64,000 bases of DNA from Deinococcus sp. YIM 134068. GTDB taxonomy: Bacteria > Deinococcota > Deinococci > Deinococcales > Deinococcaceae. A model generated the notes under the pieces. The model searched no databases. It was not told the origin of the DNA and saw only the letters and a program-made list of their open reading frames with translations. A program made the position numbers and the translations under genes. The stretch lies in NCBI RefSeq assembly GCF_036543075.1, contig NZ_JAZHPF010000010.1:67660-131659 (forward strand), read 5' to 3'. Positions 54,361 through 64,000 of the stretch are shown one piece after another; within the stretch, counting starts at the first letter, position 1, and each line of letters begins with the position of its first letter.

Positions 54361-54374
54361 CGTGTCACAGGCGC

Positions 54375-54764
<390 letters not shown>

Positions 54765-54886
54765 ATCTTCACCTCCTCGGCTGCGGCGTCGCCTCACGTC
54801 CCAGTGTGGGAATGTGGAGCCGCCTGGGGGCGTCCGCTCTCTGTTCCGCGTTCGCCTGGAGGCAGAATCCGGCACCCTTGCTTCGG

Positions 54887-54915
54887 AGTGTAACACCGCT
54901 CCCCGGTACGGTCAA
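54887..54915 (-). promoter_or_regulatory. Promoter of ddrO
   Basis: On the minus strand TTGACC (54915-54910), a 17-base spacer and TACACT (54892-54887) make a near-consensus promoter with a leader of about 115 bases. TTCTGTATTGACCGTAC overlaps the -35 and resembles the DdrO motif with one base missing. Confidence 0.75.
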
Positions 54916-54938
54916 TACAGAATCGGGGGGCGTCCTTC

Positions 54939-54972
54939 TTGCCTGCCCCGACGAACTCTGCTAATATCGTAA
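54939..54972 (+). promoter_or_regulatory. Promoter of the small downstream gene with a degenerate DdrO-like site
   Basis: TTGCCT (54939-54944), a 17-base spacer and TAATAT (54962-54967) point to the gene at 55044. Read on the minus strand, 54972-54956 is TTACGATATTAGCAGAG, 12 of 17 positions matching TTATGTTATTAACATAA, and it overlaps the -10. Its own symmetry is weak. Confidence 0.4.
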
Positions 54973-55043
54973 TCAAAGGATGAATTAGTGTTTCAGACGA
55001 GACGCCTCACTCTAGCCGAAGATGAAAGACAGGAGGGCGACCT

Positions 55044-55295
55044 ATGCGCGCACTGGAGACCATCGCCGAGAGCATTCGCGTCGGGTACGCCCACCCCACG
55101 ACCGTTCTCAACACGCTCATCGAGGCCGAGAACGAGGGCGGGCTGGGGGCCGTGCGCCGGGTGGAGCGCCAGCTCGCGCTGGGCAACGTCGCCCTCCAGG
55201 AACGCGGCCACCCCCACCACGACCTCGCCCGGATGTGGCTGGGGGCGGCGCGGGCGTATCTGGTGACACAGGCGGAGCGGAAGCAGGCGGTGTAA
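55044..55295 (+). CDS. Small hypothetical protein next to ddrO
   Basis: An 83-residue, mostly helical soluble protein (MRALETIAESIRVGYAHPTT, then VLNTLIEAENEGGLGAVRRVERQ and HHDLARMWLGAARAYLVTQ). ATG 55044 is preceded by ACAGGAGGG, seven bases away. It is divergent from ddrO and shares its regulatory region. No family is known to me. Because its promoter overlaps a DdrO-like site it might belong to the damage response, but this is speculative. Confidence 0.7.
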   Translation: MRALETIAESIRVGYAHPTTVLNTLIEAENEGGLGAVRRVERQLALGNVALQERGHPHHDLARMWLGAARAYLVTQAERKQAV

Positions 55296-55365
55296 GCGCA
55301 GGGCAGAAGGCAGATGGGAGAAGGCAGCTGGCCGGGGAAGCCTCTGCCTTCGCTCCTTGTGGCCT

Positions 55366-56859
<1,494 letters not shown>

Positions 56860-56886
56860 GGGTGCAGCCTAGAGCATCGGGGGGGC

Positions 56887-56917
56887 GGCCAGCGGCCAGC
56901 TTCCAGCCGCCAGCAGA
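56887..56917. repeat. Heptamer tract upstream of the carboxypeptidase gene
   Basis: Tandem units GCCAGCG, GCCAGCT, TCCAGCC and GCCAGCA lie between folC and the carboxypeptidase gene. Confidence 0.65.
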
Positions 56918-56928
56918 GCCGGAAAACG

Positions 56929-58182
56929 CTATTGCCAGCGTTCGCGCCCCTCGCCCACCTCCCCCAGTAGGAGAGGACGCACCTCCCCGATCAGGTACAA
57001 GCTTCCACACACGACCGCGAGGCCGCCGGGTGCCAGCAGCTCCAACGCGGTCTCTGGTGAGCTGGTGAGGCGTGTGGGCAGCCCGCCGAAGAAAGAGGCG
57101 AGTTGGGCAGGGTCAGCGGCGCGCGGGCTGAGGACGGCACGGGTGAGAATGACCTCGGAGGCAACCTCTCTCAAGGCCACCGCCACGCCCGTAAGGTCCT
57201 TGTCCGCTGCCGCGCCGAACACGACCGGAACGCCCTCCACCCCTAACCCGCGCAGGGCCGCCGCCAGCGCCCGCGCCCCGTCCGGGTTGTGCGCCCCGTC
57301 GAGCAGGACGCGCCCGCCCCGCCACGGCAACACCTCCAGGCGACCCGGCCAGCGCACACCCGCCGTTCCCATGCGGATGGCGCTCTCCCCCACCCCGAGC
57401 CGGTGGGCGGCGGCGGCGGCCAGCGCGGCGTTGCGCGCGCCATGTTCCCCCAACAGAGGCGTATTGAAGAACAGGTCCGCTCCCGGCAGCCCCACCCGCA
57501 CCTCCCAGCCGTCCCAGCCCAGCGGCGCGGCCTCCAACATCACCTCCCGCCCCAACGCCCAGAGGTCGGCCTCCTGCGCCTCCAGCACGGGCAGGAGGTC
57601 GGACCCGACGCCAGTCACGGCGGGTCGCTCGGCGCGGAGGAGGCCCGCCTTCTCACCCGCGATGGCCTGGGGCGTGTCGCCCAGAATCTCGGTGTGATCC
57701 AGGCCGACGTTAGTAACGATGCTCAGCACCGGGTCGAGGACGTTCGTCGCGTCCAGCCGCCCGCCGAGGCCCACCTCCATCACCGCCGTCGTCACCCCAG
57801 CGCGGGCGAAGAGCAGGCAGCCCAGGGCCGTCACGATCTCGAAAAAGGACGCGCCCTCCGCCTCGGCGTGGGGACGGACTTCCTCCAGCGCCCTCAACAC
57901 GACCTCCGGCGGCAACTCCCGGCCCGCCACCACGAACCGCTCGGAGAAGTGCGTCAGGTGCGGGCTGGTGAAGAGGCCTGTGCGCTCGCCCGCCGCCGTC
58001 AGGATGGAGGCAAGGGTCGCCGCCGTGCTGCCCTTCCCGTTCGTGCCGCCGACGAGAACTGACCGGAAGTTCTGTTGCGGGTCCCCCAGCCGGGCGAGAA
58101 GGGCGCGGACCCGCGACAGGCCGGGATGGACGCCGAAGCGTTGACGCGCGAAGAGCCAAGTCAGAGCGTCGGTCTCAGTCAT
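56929..58182 (-). CDS. folC: Folylpolyglutamate synthase/dihydrofolate synthase
   Basis: A 417-residue Mur-ligase-family enzyme adding glutamate to dihydropteroate and folates. N-terminal ATP loop VGGTNGKGSTAATLASIL (about residues 44-61), LFTSPHLTHFSERFVV, VMEVGLGGRLDATNVLDP, IVTNVGLDHTEILGDT and VLLDGAHNPDGARALAAAL are all present. Start ATG 58182. It is 15 bases upstream of the ppaC stop on the same strand, so the pair probably shares a transcript from the ppaC promoter. Confidence 0.95.
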   Translation of the reverse strand: MTETDALTWLFARQRFGVHPGLSRVRALLARLGDPQQNFRSVLVGGTNGKGSTAATLASILTAAGERTGLFTSPHLTHFSERFVVAGRELPPEVVLRALEEVRPHAEAEGASFFEIVTALGCLLFARAGVTTAVMEVGLGGRLDATNVLDPVLSIVTNVGLDHTEILGDTPQAIAGEKAGLLRAERPAVTGVGSDLLPVLEAQEADLWALGREVMLEAAPLGWDGWEVRVGLPGADLFFNTPLLGEHGARNAALAAAAAHRLGVGESAIRMGTAGVRWPGRLEVLPWRGGRVLLDGAHNPDGARALAAALRGLGVEGVPVVFGAAADKDLTGVAVALREVASEVILTRAVLSPRAADPAQLASFFGGLPTRLTSSPETALELLAPGGLAVVCGSLYLIGEVRPLLLGEVGEGRERWQ

Positions 58183-58197
58183 GGGAGTGGCGGAACG

Positions 58198-59151
<954 letters not shown>

Positions 59152-59190
59152 GGCGAGATTGTACGGCCCGGAGGCAGGGCGACACAGGCA

Positions 59191-59225
59191 ACAAAAAGAA
59201 GAGGCCCCGCAAGGGACCTCTTCTG
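59191..59225 (-). terminator. Terminator of slpA
   Basis: On the minus strand AGAAGAGGTCCC pairs with GGGCCTCTTCT around a short loop and is followed by TTTTTG. It is 15 bases after the slpA stop. Confidence 0.88.
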
Positions 59226-59239
59226 CTGTGGTGAGAGGC

Positions 59240-64000
<4,761 letters not shown>

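Noticed and set aside
55296..55365. A purine/pyrimidine repeat (GGCAGAAGGCAG and CTTCCGCCTTCCGCC) as a separate element
   Set aside because: It can pair and may act as a terminator, but it lacks a U-tract and is too short and degenerate to assign with confidence.

Overview
This 64 kb window is high-GC chromosomal DNA (about 70% G+C by eye) from a Deinococcus species. The markers are a DdrO repressor next to an SlpA-type S-layer/outer-membrane protein, a T-box leader before valS, and many genes whose start codon lies 4-9 bases after a TANNNT box (leaderless mRNAs). One 4.6 kb block (about 40960-45590) is AT-rich and looks acquired.

Layout. 1-4385: 3'-truncated valS with its T-box, a DUF4388 protein and a type II NADH dehydrogenase-like flavoprotein. 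4922-10732: a three-subunit molybdenum hydroxylase operon of the form II CO-dehydrogenase type (small, large and medium subunits), a SlyD-like isomerase and moeA. 10743-18456: housekeeping and orphan genes (DUF1206, AraC/DinB-like, SDR, DUF429, a frameshifted YdeI-like gene, aldo-keto reductase, short RecQ). 18771-23916: a beta-helix lipoprotein, RIO-type kinase, HExxH-type hypothetical, VOC protein, two small ORFs and a CitE-like lyase. 24306-26232: psuK-psuG. 26289-30422: dctA divergent from a DcuS/DcuR-type two-component pair. 30505-32123: lpdA and tRNA-Glu.

32194-51054 is the envelope polysaccharide locus. An O-antigen ligase-like protein and a CBM-like protein lie on the plus strand. A long minus-strand operon, with most junctions overlapping by ATGA or GTGA, runs wzc - rmlB - rmlA - rmlC - wzx - wzy - two glycosyltransferases - galE - glycosyltransferase - SDR - initiating sugar-phosphate transferase - PglF/WbpM-like dehydratase - RmlD-like reductase. 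This is a Wzx/Wzy-dependent system whose serotype-defining genes (wzx, wzy and two glycosyltransferases) are the low-GC block. A second, long RmlA-like nucleotidyltransferase is divergent from wzc.

51146-63952: a decayed peroxiredoxin, DUF177 protein, moaC, a membrane protein with bactofilin-like repeats, ddrO, a small conserved-looking gene, an M32 carboxypeptidase, folC, a family II pyrophosphatase, slpA, tgt and tRNA-Gly. MoaC and MoeA supply molybdenum cofactor that the hydroxylase operon needs. DdrO is the IrrE-cleaved repressor of the radiation/desiccation response, and the sequence keeps the known cleavage residues. No CRISPR array, prophage, insertion sequence or rRNA was seen.
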